A model generated the notes under the pieces. The model did no database searches. It was not told where the DNA came from and worked only from the letters and a program-made list of their open reading frames with translations. The position numbers were made by a program, and so were the translations under genes. A stretch of DNA of 64,000 bases. It comes from UWMA-0277 sp965183885. GTDB taxonomy: Bacteria; Bacteroidota; Bacteroidia; Flavobacteriales; BACL11. Of this stretch, positions 36,804 to 46,049 are shown one piece after another (within the stretch, counting starts at the first letter, position 1; each line of letters begins with the position of its first letter). The stretch covers positions 868,001-932,000 of the forward strand of contig OZ238992.1 in the NCBI GenBank assembly GCA_965183885.1, written 5' to 3'.

Positions 36804-37179
36804 CTTTTAAGTCTTTAATCACAGCTCCCATACTACATGACCCTGTAAATGCCGCTCCTGGCTCAATTGATAATTTATTAGTAACAATATCACCATTTAA
36901 CTTTGCTGTAGCCTTTAAAGATAATAATTGTGAAACAGTAATTTTTGCCTTTATTGTTCCTGAAATATCTGCATCCTTACAAATTACATCTCCCTCAATA
37001 ACACCATCTTTTCCTAAAACTACTTTTCCTTCAGTATTTACCGAACCTTTTAAGGTTCCATCAACTCTAATATCACCTTTTGACTGAACATCTCCTGTAA
37101 TTATAGTTCCTGCCCCAATCATATTAACAGCAGTTGTTGCGTCTGTATTTTTCATTGCTTCATTTTTATTTGTAAACAT
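36766..37179 (-). CDS. Bactofilin (polymer-forming cytoskeletal protein)
   Basis: A 137-residue beta-helical protein that forms filaments and organises wall synthesis or local protein assemblies. The bactofilin core runs about 20-115, with GAGTIITGDVQSKGDIRVDG, short repeating strands and GDVICKDADISGTIKA. The tail is short and charged. The ATG at 37179 gives a 19-bp spacing from a -7 promoter element; an internal ATG at 37155 is an alternative. It is the first gene of the unit that goes on to AtpZ and the ATP synthase. Confidence 0.9.
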   Translation of the reverse strand: MFTNKNEAMKNTDATTAVNMIGAGTIITGDVQSKGDIRVDGTLKGSVNTEGKVVLGKDGVIEGDVICKDADISGTIKAKITVSQLLSLKATAKLNGDIVTNKLSIEPGAAFTGSCSMGAVIKDLKDAGKTDQKEKTA

Positions 37180-37203
37180 CTTAACCTAGGTATTTAATTA
37201 GCG

Positions 37204-37211
37204 CAAAACTA
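37204..37211 (-). promoter_or_regulatory. Candidate -7 promoter element for bactofilin-atp operon
   Basis: Minus-strand TAGTTTTG (TAnnTTTG match), 24 bp before the bactofilin ATG, in the gap after sprE. The identical octamer precedes atpB. No -33 element recognised. Confidence 0.45.
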
Positions 37212-37230
37212 ATAAAATAAATTTTAAGTC

Positions 37231-39822
37231 TTAATTTAAGGGTAAATAATTCTTTTTGAAGAAGTTGTAATACCCCTCCTCATCCTTATTTTTATAAAAC
37301 TCTTTAAAGTTTTCAAACGAAATAGCCAATACCTTAAAATCTGATTTATTTAACTCTTTCATTATTGAAGGTTCTGATTTTAACAATTGATTATAACCCA
37401 TTGCCTCCTTAGGGTTTTCAAAAGTTTTTATCATCAGTAAATGTTTCTCTAAACCCATAAGCATTGCACTAATTTCAAATACTTCTGTCCCAAAATCATT
37501 TATATGATAATCGGAAACCAAGGTTTTTAAATAATTAATATCAACCCCTGTTCTGGGCAAAATAATTAAACACATGTGAGGGTCTGTAGACTTATAAAGG
37601 TAAGGTGATTTTGCAAGTGCCTGGGCATTTGCTTTTTTCATTAATTCCGGGTTATTAAATGTTGAAAGCAAATATTGAGCCTGCTTTGCAATTTCGCTTT
37701 TTGAGTTAACCTCAACAACCTTGTTCAATTCCTTTTTTGCGTTAAGCGTATCCTTAACTCCTGCAAACGACAAGCCCCTTAAAAAAAGGTACTTTTCTTT
37801 ATAATTATCCTCCTTTATTACTTCTGTATCTGAAAGCACCTGCCTATACTCTTGCTCCCCATACTTTTGATAAACTAGCTGATACTTAGTTTCTTCTTTT
37901 CTTTTTTTACCTATTAACTCATCTTTGTAATTTGGATTAACAAGCATCTTAGCATAAATACTATTTGGATAACTTGTTAATAGTGCGCTCTTCATTTGCT
38001 CAGATTTTTGAAGTTGATCTATTTCAATATAATTTAAATGAGCGTTATAATATGCTAATGGAGCAAACTGATTATCTTTAGGGTAACGAGAAAACAAGCC
38101 CACAAACAAATCTGTACTTTTAGTATACTCTTTCAGGTACTCCTTATAAATTAATCCTGCTTGATACATTGACTCCTTAATCTTGTCATCCGACTTCTCA
38201 AAGTCTTCCTTTGTTTCTGGCAACTGATCTATATAATATCTTGGGTCTCTTTTATTTTCTACTATTAACTCTTCATCATCACCCAAAGAAGTTGAGTCTG
38301 TATCAAAAGTTGAAACAGTTTTTTTATCTTTCCTCCTCCAATCATCTTCAAGCTTTCGTTTTCCCCATTTCTTACGAAATTCTGACAATCCAAAACTAAG
38401 CGTTGCTGGATTATAAAAATACCATTTCCCTCCAGATGTATTATTTCCAAACTGCTCATTTTGATTTCCCCTTCGATTAGTTTCTGCTATCATTTGCTGA
38501 TTTGCTCGCTCTTGCTCCAAAGCTAAGCGCTCTTTCTCTACCTCAGCTGCAATTACAGAGTTAACCACCTCCATTAACTTTGACTGGGATAAAGTAGTTA
38601 AGTTTTGCAAGCTATCTTCCATGTGGATAATGTCCAAATGATTTACTAACTCTTCTAATGTTTTATGACTTTCTTCTGTTTCTTCATAATCTCTATAATC
38701 ATCATTCATGTAAAGCAATGTACTATCATAGTATAACTTTGCTGACCTATATAAAGATCTATTATAATCAACTTTAGCTAAGGCTAAAAATGATATTGCT
38801 TTTTGAGTATTATTATCAATACTATTTGCTGTAGAAAGTAAATAATTATCAATTGCAGACAAGGTATCCTTTGCTTTGATATCCATTTCTGCAATAGTAT
38901 AAAATATCTTATCTAAATATTCTTTATTCTTTACGTCTTTAGTCATTTTTAACAACTGTTGACGCATTTTATTACTTGCCTTACTATCAGACACTAATGA
39001 TTGAGCTAAGTTCATTTTTGCATTAAACACCATTTCATAATCAGGGTTTGCTGCTAATACCTTTTCATACTGCTGTCTTGCTCTTTGTAAATTATTGTTT
39101 TGCTGATAAATCTGTGCCATAATATAATTATATCGCACTTTCTTTCGCTTACGCTTAATCTGTTTCTCTAGCTTAGTTAATTGCTCCAAAGCTAAAGGGT
39201 AGTTATTGTATTGTAAATAAAAATCTGCTTTAACCCTTGTAAAATCAGCTTCAAGGTCTTTTGGAAATTTTCTTTCATTTGCTAACTCATCAAGTTCCAT
39301 TTCAGCAGCTGTAAAATCCTCCTTTTCAGTATAACTTCTTATAAGCCATAAAGAAGCTTCAAACCTAATTTCATTCTTTTTATATTCTTTCTTTATAAAA
39401 TTAAATGTTTTTATCGCTTCATTAAATTCTCCTTTATAAAAGTATGCTTTCCCAACTAAAAGATAATTTTCATCAATCCACTTACAATATTCCTTTCCTT
39501 TAATTTTCATGGAATGCCTCTGAATAACTACTGAGCCTTTTTTAATAGCCTTATCCATATAGCTTTGTGATTTTTTAGCCTTTTTTAGATCTCCTGTTTT
39601 GTAAATTGGCAAAATAGCTGTATAATCATCGACATAACCTTCCTGTATTTTTTTTACTCCTAACTTTAAACTTTCATTACCATTAAAGTAACCATTATAT
39701 TTTGCTGTAGTATTATGATATTGCCTATTAACCCATGATTTCTTTTTTGTTGAACATGAGCTGCTAACAAACAATAATATTAGCATTATTCCTTTTACTA
39801 TATGATATGTTTTTAACTTCAC
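37231..39822 (-). CDS. sprE: T9SS/gliding lipoprotein SprE (PorW) with TPR repeats
   Basis: An 863-residue lipoprotein: lipobox VSSSC with the lipidated Cys at residue 23, then the conserved start STKKKSWVNRQYHNTTAKYN, which I recognise as the SprE/PorW family. TPR units fill about 35-460 and 560-740. Length agrees with F. johnsoniae SprE (about 870). SprE/PorW is needed for T9SS secretion and gliding. It lies 51 bp before the bactofilin gene and divergent from the M23 peptidase at 39917. Confidence 0.9.
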   Translation of the reverse strand: MKLKTYHIVKGIMLILLFVSSSCSTKKKSWVNRQYHNTTAKYNGYFNGNESLKLGVKKIQEGYVDDYTAILPIYKTGDLKKAKKSQSYMDKAIKKGSVVIQRHSMKIKGKEYCKWIDENYLLVGKAYFYKGEFNEAIKTFNFIKKEYKKNEIRFEASLWLIRSYTEKEDFTAAEMELDELANERKFPKDLEADFTRVKADFYLQYNNYPLALEQLTKLEKQIKRKRKKVRYNYIMAQIYQQNNNLQRARQQYEKVLAANPDYEMVFNAKMNLAQSLVSDSKASNKMRQQLLKMTKDVKNKEYLDKIFYTIAEMDIKAKDTLSAIDNYLLSTANSIDNNTQKAISFLALAKVDYNRSLYRSAKLYYDSTLLYMNDDYRDYEETEESHKTLEELVNHLDIIHMEDSLQNLTTLSQSKLMEVVNSVIAAEVEKERLALEQERANQQMIAETNRRGNQNEQFGNNTSGGKWYFYNPATLSFGLSEFRKKWGKRKLEDDWRRKDKKTVSTFDTDSTSLGDDEELIVENKRDPRYYIDQLPETKEDFEKSDDKIKESMYQAGLIYKEYLKEYTKSTDLFVGLFSRYPKDNQFAPLAYYNAHLNYIEIDQLQKSEQMKSALLTSYPNSIYAKMLVNPNYKDELIGKKRKEETKYQLVYQKYGEQEYRQVLSDTEVIKEDNYKEKYLFLRGLSFAGVKDTLNAKKELNKVVEVNSKSEIAKQAQYLLSTFNNPELMKKANAQALAKSPYLYKSTDPHMCLIILPRTGVDINYLKTLVSDYHINDFGTEVFEISAMLMGLEKHLLMIKTFENPKEAMGYNQLLKSEPSIMKELNKSDFKVLAISFENFKEFYKNKDEEGYYNFFKKNYLPLN

Positions 39823-39852
39823 TTGGGTAGTAAACTTCTTTTAATTAAAATT

Positions 39853-39874
39853 ATTTTACGGCTAATCGTAAAAT
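39853..39874. repeat. Inverted repeat (8-bp arms) between sprE and M23 peptidase
   Basis: ATTTTACG and CGTAAAAT are separated by 6 bases. It sits in the 94-bp divergent gap, 30 bp from the sprE start and about 43 bp from the M23 start, and could be an operator for either gene. No regulator can be named. Confidence 0.4.
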
Positions 39875-39900
39875 TCTCGCAAATATGCTCATAATTTTAT

Positions 39901-39908
39901 GATATTTG
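39901..39908 (+). promoter_or_regulatory. Candidate -7 promoter element for M23 peptidase gene
   Basis: GATATTTG matches the -7 consensus TAnnTTTG except for its first base. It ends 8 bp before the ATG at 39917, so a transcript from it would have almost no leader. This favours ATG 39917 over ATG 39899, which overlaps the element. Confidence 0.35.
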
Positions 39909-39916
39909 CAAACATT

Positions 39917-40777
39917 ATGCAAGATAAACAAACTAATAAAAAATATTGGGCAAAACTTTTACACAAATATCGTTTTGTAATAATAACTGACAATTCATTT
40001 GAAGAGAAGCTTTCTATAAAAATCTCTCGATTAAATGTTTTGGCTTTCTTAGGGATGTTTATTTTCATTTGCTTTTTCAGCACTTTATTTTTAATTGCTT
40101 ACACTCCACTAAAAGAATATGTTCCTGGGAAGTCAACCACAGAGGTTCAAAAACAACTTATTGAACTAAGCCTTAAGTCAGACTCAGTTGAAAAAATATT
40201 ACAAAACAGTGCAATATACCTTGATAACATTAACCATATAATAAAAGGTGAGACTCTTATAACTCCTAATGAAGATAAAGCTAATGCTATAAAAAATGAT
40301 GTTGCTGCTATTAGTTTTGAAAAATCAAAAGAAGACTCATTGTTAAGGGTAAGTGTTGAAGCTGAAGACAAAAGCTCAATCTATATTACAAATAAACAAA
40401 CTAATGAGTACCTTATGTTTTTTACACCCTTATCAGGTATTATTAGCGATAATTATAATTACAAAACCAAACATTATGGTATTGATTTAGTGGCAAAAGA
40501 AAAATCCAGAATTAGCAGCGTACTAGATGGAACCGTAATTATTAGCCATTGGACAACAGAAACAGGATATGTTATTGGAGTGCAACATAAAAACGATTAC
40601 ATTTCTTTATATAAACACAACTCTTTACTCTTAAAAGAGGTTGGAGACTTTGTAAATGCTGGCGATCCTATTGCAATTATAGGAAACTCTGGTGAACTTT
40701 CATCAGGACCACACCTGCACTTTGAACTTTGGCACAAAGGAGCTCCAGTAAACCCTGAAAACTACATTTCTTTTTAA
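39917..40777 (+). CDS. M23-family peptidoglycan metallopeptidase (active-site complete)
   Basis: A 286-residue hydrolase with a cytoplasmic N terminus, a membrane anchor (about 42-66), a short coiled coil and a C-terminal LytM domain. The zinc site is complete: His186-Tyr-Gly-Ile-Asp190 and His266-Leu-His268 (GPHLHFELW). This is the only one of the three M23 proteins in the window with both classic motifs. Start chosen at ATG 39917 (MQDKQTNKKYWAK) because the upstream ATG at 39899 overlaps the likely promoter. First gene of a plus-strand unit with GH3, dxr and rseP. Confidence 0.9.
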   Translation: MQDKQTNKKYWAKLLHKYRFVIITDNSFEEKLSIKISRLNVLAFLGMFIFICFFSTLFLIAYTPLKEYVPGKSTTEVQKQLIELSLKSDSVEKILQNSAIYLDNINHIIKGETLITPNEDKANAIKNDVAAISFEKSKEDSLLRVSVEAEDKSSIYITNKQTNEYLMFFTPLSGIISDNYNYKTKHYGIDLVAKEKSRISSVLDGTVIISHWTTETGYVIGVQHKNDYISLYKHNSLLLKEVGDFVNAGDPIAIIGNSGELSSGPHLHFELWHKGAPVNPENYISF

Positions 40778-40783
40778 AAAACA

Positions 40784-42271
40784 ATGGGATTAAAATCATT
40801 ATTAAGCTTACCATTTGCGAAAAAAATTGTTCGAAAAAACAATAAATGGAAAAACAATGCTGTAGCAGTACAAAATCAATTATTCCTCTCTTTAATACAA
40901 CAAGCTAAAGAAACTACATTTGGTAGAGACCATAGCTTTAGTACAATCTCTAATTATTCTGATTGGAAAGCTACTGTTCCTGTAAGAGACTATGAAGAAT
41001 TAAAAGGATATATGCAGCAAATAATTGATGGAGAGAAAAATGTATTATGGCCAGGGAAACCACTCTATTTCTGTAAGACCTCTGGAACAACATCTGGAAC
41101 AAAATATATTCCCATTAGTAAGGAATCTATGCCGCACCATATTACTGCGGCAAGAGATGCTATATTATCCTATATTGCAGAAACTAAAAACACTTCTATT
41201 GTTAATGGGAAAATGATTTTCCTACAAGGGAGTCCTGAGCTCTCAAAAACAGGAGATATTTTAACAGGTAGGCTTTCAGGAATTGTTGCACATCATGTAC
41301 CTGCTTATCTAACTAAAAACAGATTACCTTCATATGAAGCTAATTGCATTGAGGACTGGGAAACAAAAGTAGATGCTATTGTAGAAGAAACAATTAATCA
41401 AAAAATGAGCCTTATTAGTGGTATTCCACCTTGGGTTCAAATGTATTTTGAAAAGCTACAACAAAAATCAGGGAAGCTAATTAAAGATATATTTCCAAAG
41501 TTTGACCTCTTTATTTATGGGGGAGTAAACTACGAGCCCTACCGAAAAACTTTTGAAAAATTAATTGGAAGAAAAGTAGATGGTGTAGAACTATATCCAG
41601 CTTCAGAAGGTTTTATTGCCTATCAAGATTCTCAGAAAGAAGAAGGGATGTTACTTTGTGTAAATCACGGAATATTCTATGAGTTTATTCCTAGTGATGA
41701 GTTTTTTGAAGAAAACCCTACAAGAATATCCCTTGCTGATGTTCAGTTAGGTGTTAATTATGTAATTATACTCAACACAAATGCTGGGCTATGGGGTTAT
41801 AATATTGGTGATACCATTAAGTTTGTATCTCTTGATCCATACCGCATTATTGTAAGCGGAAGAATAAAGCATTTTACCTCAGCCTTTGGAGAACATGTTA
41901 TTGCTGAAGAGGTAGAAAAATCATTACAAGAAACTATAGAAAAGATTCCTGCTGAAGTTAATGAATTCCATGTTGCTCCTCAAGTAAACCCAACTGAAGG
42001 ATTGCCTTATCATGAATGGCTTATAGAGTTTGAAAAACAACCTGAAAACTTAAATGACTTTACTAAAGCCCTTGATGAAAAACTACAAAAGCTTAATACT
42101 TACTATAAAGATTTAATAAGTGGCTCTGTATTAAAACCACTACAAGTAACTATAATAAATAAGGATGGGTTTAGAGAATATATGAAATCCATAGGAAAGC
42201 TAGGGGGGCAGAATAAAGTTCCAAGACTAGCTAACGATAGAAAAATTGCTAATAAACTTAATGCATTCTAA
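40784..42271 (+). CDS. GH3-family acyl-adenylating / acyl-amido synthetase
   Basis: A 495-residue protein of the GH3 auxin-responsive family, which adenylates a carboxylic acid and joins it to an amine. The nucleotide-binding loop KTSGTTSGTKYIPIS and the second motif region ELYPASEGFIAYQD are present, followed by the mobile C-terminal domain. Bacterial GH3 substrates are largely unknown. It starts 6 bp after the M23 stop and its stop is directly followed by the dxr ATG, so all are probably in one unit. Confidence 0.9.
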   Translation: MGLKSLLSLPFAKKIVRKNNKWKNNAVAVQNQLFLSLIQQAKETTFGRDHSFSTISNYSDWKATVPVRDYEELKGYMQQIIDGEKNVLWPGKPLYFCKTSGTTSGTKYIPISKESMPHHITAARDAILSYIAETKNTSIVNGKMIFLQGSPELSKTGDILTGRLSGIVAHHVPAYLTKNRLPSYEANCIEDWETKVDAIVEETINQKMSLISGIPPWVQMYFEKLQQKSGKLIKDIFPKFDLFIYGGVNYEPYRKTFEKLIGRKVDGVELYPASEGFIAYQDSQKEEGMLLCVNHGIFYEFIPSDEFFEENPTRISLADVQLGVNYVIILNTNAGLWGYNIGDTIKFVSLDPYRIIVSGRIKHFTSAFGEHVIAEEVEKSLQETIEKIPAEVNEFHVAPQVNPTEGLPYHEWLIEFEKQPENLNDFTKALDEKLQKLNTYYKDLISGSVLKPLQVTIINKDGFREYMKSIGKLGGQNKVPRLANDRKIANKLNAF

Positions 42272-43429
42272 ATGACACAAAAAAAGAAACAAATAGCAAT
42301 TCTAGGATCTACAGGATCAATAGGGACTCAAGCTTTAGAGGTAATTACTGAGCACCCTAATTTATTTGAAGTGGAGGTGTTAACAGCAAACAACAATAGT
42401 ACCTTACTAATTGAACAAGCAAAGAGATACAAGCCTAATACTGTTGTAATCACTAATGAAGACAAATACCAAGAAGTGAATGATGCTTTATTTGATTTAG
42501 GCATAAAAGTATTTGCAGGAGCACAGTCTCTTGAGGAGGTTGTTGAGGGAGACAATATCGATGTTGTACTTACTGCATTAGTAGGCTACTCTGGATTAAA
42601 ACCAACCATAAGAGCAATAAAAGCAAAAAAGAGTATTGCCTTAGCCAATAAAGAAACCTTAGTTGTTGCAGGTGATTTAATTACTAAGCTATGTATGGAG
42701 TATGGAGTCAGTATTTATCCTGTTGACTCTGAACATTCTGCTATTTTTCAATGCCTAGTAGGGGAGCATCAAAACCCTATTGAGAAAATCTATTTAACTG
42801 CTTCTGGTGGACCTTTTAGAGGTCGATTGAGAGATGATTTACTTAATATCACTAAAGCTCAAGCCTTAAAACACCCTAATTGGGAAATGGGAGCAAAAAT
42901 TACAATTGACTCTGCAAGTTTAATGAATAAAGGCTTAGAAGTAATTGAGGCTAAATGGTTATTTGACTTAAAAGCAGAGCAAATTGATGTAATAGTCCAC
43001 CCACAATCTATTATACACTCAGCAGTACAATTTGAAGATGGATCAATAAAAGCACAAATGGGCTTACCTGATATGAAGCTGCCTATACAATATGCTCTAG
43101 GTTATCCTAAAAGACTAAAAAACACATTTGAGCGCTTCAGCTTTATGGATTACCCAAATTTAACTTTTGAAAAGCCTGACCTGGAAACATTCCGTAATTT
43201 ACAATTGGCTTATGATGCTATGAATAAAGGAGGAAATATGCCTTGTATTTTAAATGCTGCAAATGAAATTGCAGTAGCAGCATTTTTAAAAGATGAAATT
43301 GGATTTTTAAATATGTCAGATTTAATTGCAGATTGCATGGAAAAAATTACTTTTGTTTCCAAACCCTCTTTAGCTGATTATATCGCTACAGATGAGGCAA
43401 CACGAATATTAGCTAACGAATTACTATAG
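42272..43429 (+). CDS. dxr: 1-deoxy-D-xylulose 5-phosphate reductoisomerase
   Basis: Second enzyme of the MEP isoprenoid pathway: rearranges and reduces DXP to MEP with NADPH and a divalent metal. 385 residues with the NADPH loop LGSTGSIGTQALEVI, ALANKETLVVAG, the metal/active-site motif VDSEHSAIFQCL, and the flexible catalytic loop region TASGGPFRG. Full length. No gap to GH3 (stop-ATG adjacent) or to rseP (starts on the next base), an arrangement (dxr-rseP) common in bacteria. Confidence 0.97.
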   Translation: MTQKKKQIAILGSTGSIGTQALEVITEHPNLFEVEVLTANNNSTLLIEQAKRYKPNTVVITNEDKYQEVNDALFDLGIKVFAGAQSLEEVVEGDNIDVVLTALVGYSGLKPTIRAIKAKKSIALANKETLVVAGDLITKLCMEYGVSIYPVDSEHSAIFQCLVGEHQNPIEKIYLTASGGPFRGRLRDDLLNITKAQALKHPNWEMGAKITIDSASLMNKGLEVIEAKWLFDLKAEQIDVIVHPQSIIHSAVQFEDGSIKAQMGLPDMKLPIQYALGYPKRLKNTFERFSFMDYPNLTFEKPDLETFRNLQLAYDAMNKGGNMPCILNAANEIAVAAFLKDEIGFLNMSDLIADCMEKITFVSKPSLADYIATDEATRILANELL

Positions 43430-44767
43430 ATGGAATTTTTAATAAAAGCGTCACAACTCCTAATGAGTTTATCAATCTTAGTTGTACTACACGAACTAGG
43501 ACATTTTATCCCTGCAAAACTTTTTAAAACTAGAGTTGAAAAGTTTTACCTCTTTTTTGACCCTTGGTTTTCAGTAGTTAAAAAGAAAATTGGCGATACT
43601 GAATATGGTATTGGATGGCTTCCTTTGGGAGGTTATGTGAAAATATCAGGAATGATAGATGAAAGCATGGATAAAGAGCAAATGGAAAAGCCTGCTGAAC
43701 CTTGGGAGTTTAGAGCAAAACCAGCTTGGCAAAGACTTATCATTATGCTTGGAGGAGTTACTGTAAATTTATTTTTAGGAATATTTATTTACGCTATGAC
43801 ACTTTACACTTATGGCGACAAATACCTTCCAAATGAAAATATGACTGATGGTATATGGTGTCTTGATGAGTTAGCGACTGATATTGGGTTTCAGAATGGA
43901 GATAGAATTATTAGTGCTGATGGACTTCCTGTTGAACGTTATTCTGATATTTTAGAGCGTGTAATTACTTCAGAAAATATTACTGTAGAACGAAATGGTG
44001 CTGAACATACCATTGAGCTACCTATTGATTTAATTGAGCAATTTTTAAATAACAAGCAGAAAGTAATTATCTACCCTAGAATACCAACTATTGTTTCTAA
44101 AATAAAAAAAGGATCTAATGCCGAAAAAGGTGGACTAGAGAAAAAAGACATTATTAAAGCAATAAACGGTACTAGTTATACTTATTTTGATCAGCTTGAA
44201 AATGGAATAAAAAGTCATGCAGGAGAAAATATTGCTGTTACTGTGGAGCGAAATGGTGAAGATAAGATTCTTAACATTTTAGTTTCTGATGAAGGAGAAC
44301 TTGGCTTTTTTAATGCAATACCTAACAACACTCAATTAGAGAAATTGGGGACTTACAAATTAGCTTCATTCAGCTATGGGTTTTTTGAATCTTTCCCTGC
44401 TGGACACAAAAAAGCATTTAAAAAACTAGGAGGTTATATCAATCAATTTAAGATGATTTTATCTCCAAGTACTGGAGCTTATAAAGGTATGGGAGGTTTT
44501 GGAGCTATTGGGTCTATGTTTCCTGCTGAGTGGAACTGGCAGGTATTTTGGAACTTAACTGCTTTCTTATCTTTAATGTTAGCCTTTATGAATATCTTAC
44601 CAATCCCAGCATTAGATGGTGGGCATGTTGTTTTTCTTTTGTATGAAATGATTGTAGGAAAACCTGCTCCTGAAAAAGTAATGGAATACGCTCAAATGAT
44701 AGGGATGATACTACTATTAAGTTTACTAGTGTTTGCTAATGGAAATGATATTCTAAAACTCTTTTAA
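43430..44767 (+). CDS. rseP: Site-2 intramembrane zinc metalloprotease RseP
   Basis: Cleaves transmembrane anchors in regulated proteolysis (for example anti-sigma factors and signal-peptide remnants). 445 residues. The zinc motif HELGH occurs in the first helix (VVLHELGHFIPAKLFK), PDZ domains occupy about 120-290 (second begins IPTIVSKIKKGSNAEKGGLE), and the third conserved motif NILPIPALDGGHVVFLL lies near the C terminus. Directly follows dxr. A plus-strand antiporter begins 1 bp after its stop. Confidence 0.96.
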   Translation: MEFLIKASQLLMSLSILVVLHELGHFIPAKLFKTRVEKFYLFFDPWFSVVKKKIGDTEYGIGWLPLGGYVKISGMIDESMDKEQMEKPAEPWEFRAKPAWQRLIIMLGGVTVNLFLGIFIYAMTLYTYGDKYLPNENMTDGIWCLDELATDIGFQNGDRIISADGLPVERYSDILERVITSENITVERNGAEHTIELPIDLIEQFLNNKQKVIIYPRIPTIVSKIKKGSNAEKGGLEKKDIIKAINGTSYTYFDQLENGIKSHAGENIAVTVERNGEDKILNILVSDEGELGFFNAIPNNTQLEKLGTYKLASFSYGFFESFPAGHKKAFKKLGGYINQFKMILSPSTGAYKGMGGFGAIGSMFPAEWNWQVFWNLTAFLSLMLAFMNILPIPALDGGHVVFLLYEMIVGKPAPEKVMEYAQMIGMILLLSLLVFANGNDILKLF

Positions 44768-44768
44768 T

Positions 44769-46034
44769 ATGGAAGGGTTAAGTACATATATGCTCATTAT
44801 TATTTTTTCAGTAACTATAATAATATCGTACTTTTTTAATCTCTATGCTAAAAAATCGGGAATACCGGCGGTATTAATGCTTATTGGTTTGGGTATTGGA
44901 ATTAATTATGCTTTGCGTTTTAGCGGCTACCAAAAACCTGACTTACTACCTACACTAGAAGTTTTAGGAGTGGTAGGGTTAATTCTTATTGTACTAGAAG
45001 CAGCTCTTGATTTAAAACTACTGAAAGAAAAAGTAGGGCTCATTGTAAAATCCTTTTCAGTTGCATTAATTGGTTTGGTAGCAACAGCTTATTTATCAGC
45101 TTTAGCTTTAAATTATATTTTAGAGATTGAAATCCTTACTGCACTATTATATACCATTCCTCTATCTATTTTAAGCTCTGCAATTATTTTACCAAGTATT
45201 GATGATTTGGATGAGGATAAAAGAGAGTTTATGATTTATGAAAGTACCTTTTCTGATATCATAGGGATTATTGGTTTTTATAGTGTAAGTGCAATGGCTG
45301 TTGCAACTTCTTCAGAGCCTGTATATGGGAAAATGATAGGAGACTTATTGTTTACAATTGTCTTTTCAATTATCATCTCTTACATTCTTATTTATGTATT
45401 CCAGAATATTAAAGGACATGTAAAACTATTTTTACTAATTGCTATCTTACTTCTTCTTTATGCTGTTGGTAAAATGTTCCACTTATCTTCATTAATTATT
45501 ATCCTTATTTTTGGGATGGTACTTAACAATTACAAAGTATTCTTTAAAGGGCGTTTATTAAATTTATTAAACATTGACAAAGTAGAAGCGGTACTAGAAG
45601 ACATGAAAACAGTAACTGCCGAAACTGCTTTTGTAGTGCGTACTTTCTTTTTTATCATCTTTGGATGGTCTGTTTATTTAGGGTCTTTATTAAGCCTTAA
45701 AGTAATTGGGATAGGTTTAATTATCCTAGCTATTATTTACATTGTTAGGGCGGTAGTTTTATTACTATTTAACGGAAAAGATATTATTCCTCAACTCTTT
45801 TTAGCCCCAAGAGGATTAATTACAATACTCCTGTTTTTTGCTATTCCTGAAGAGCTAAGTGCTGGAGGTGAATTCCAAGGGGTTTTACTTTTTGTAATCC
45901 TTATCTCATGTTTAATTATGACTTGGTCTTTAATCTCCTATAAAAACAAAATGGCTCAGATTGGAACCTATGAAGAGAATGAGCTTTTAGAAGATGAAGA
46001 AGAGCTACTTTCAGAAGGAGAAGAAGGGTTATAA
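44769..46034 (+). CDS. Cation:proton antiporter (CPA1-type)
   Basis: A 421-residue membrane protein with about 11-12 helices, resembling Na+/H+ exchangers of the CPA group. The stretch ILSSAIILPSIDDLDEDKREFMIYESTFSDI is the region where the functional Asp residues of this family lie; it is split here as LPSIDDLDED and YESTFSDIIG. The C-terminal tail is short and strongly acidic (ends LLEDEEELLSEGEEGL). Likely exchanges Na+ or K+ for H+; specificity cannot be read out. Confidence 0.85.
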   Translation: MEGLSTYMLIIIFSVTIIISYFFNLYAKKSGIPAVLMLIGLGIGINYALRFSGYQKPDLLPTLEVLGVVGLILIVLEAALDLKLLKEKVGLIVKSFSVALIGLVATAYLSALALNYILEIEILTALLYTIPLSILSSAIILPSIDDLDEDKREFMIYESTFSDIIGIIGFYSVSAMAVATSSEPVYGKMIGDLLFTIVFSIIISYILIYVFQNIKGHVKLFLLIAILLLLYAVGKMFHLSSLIIILIFGMVLNNYKVFFKGRLLNLLNIDKVEAVLEDMKTVTAETAFVVRTFFFIIFGWSVYLGSLLSLKVIGIGLIILAIIYIVRAVVLLLFNGKDIIPQLFLAPRGLITILLFFAIPEELSAGGEFQGVLLFVILISCLIMTWSLISYKNKMAQIGTYEENELLEDEEELLSEGEEGL

Positions 46035-46049
46035 TACTTAGCCTTAAAA

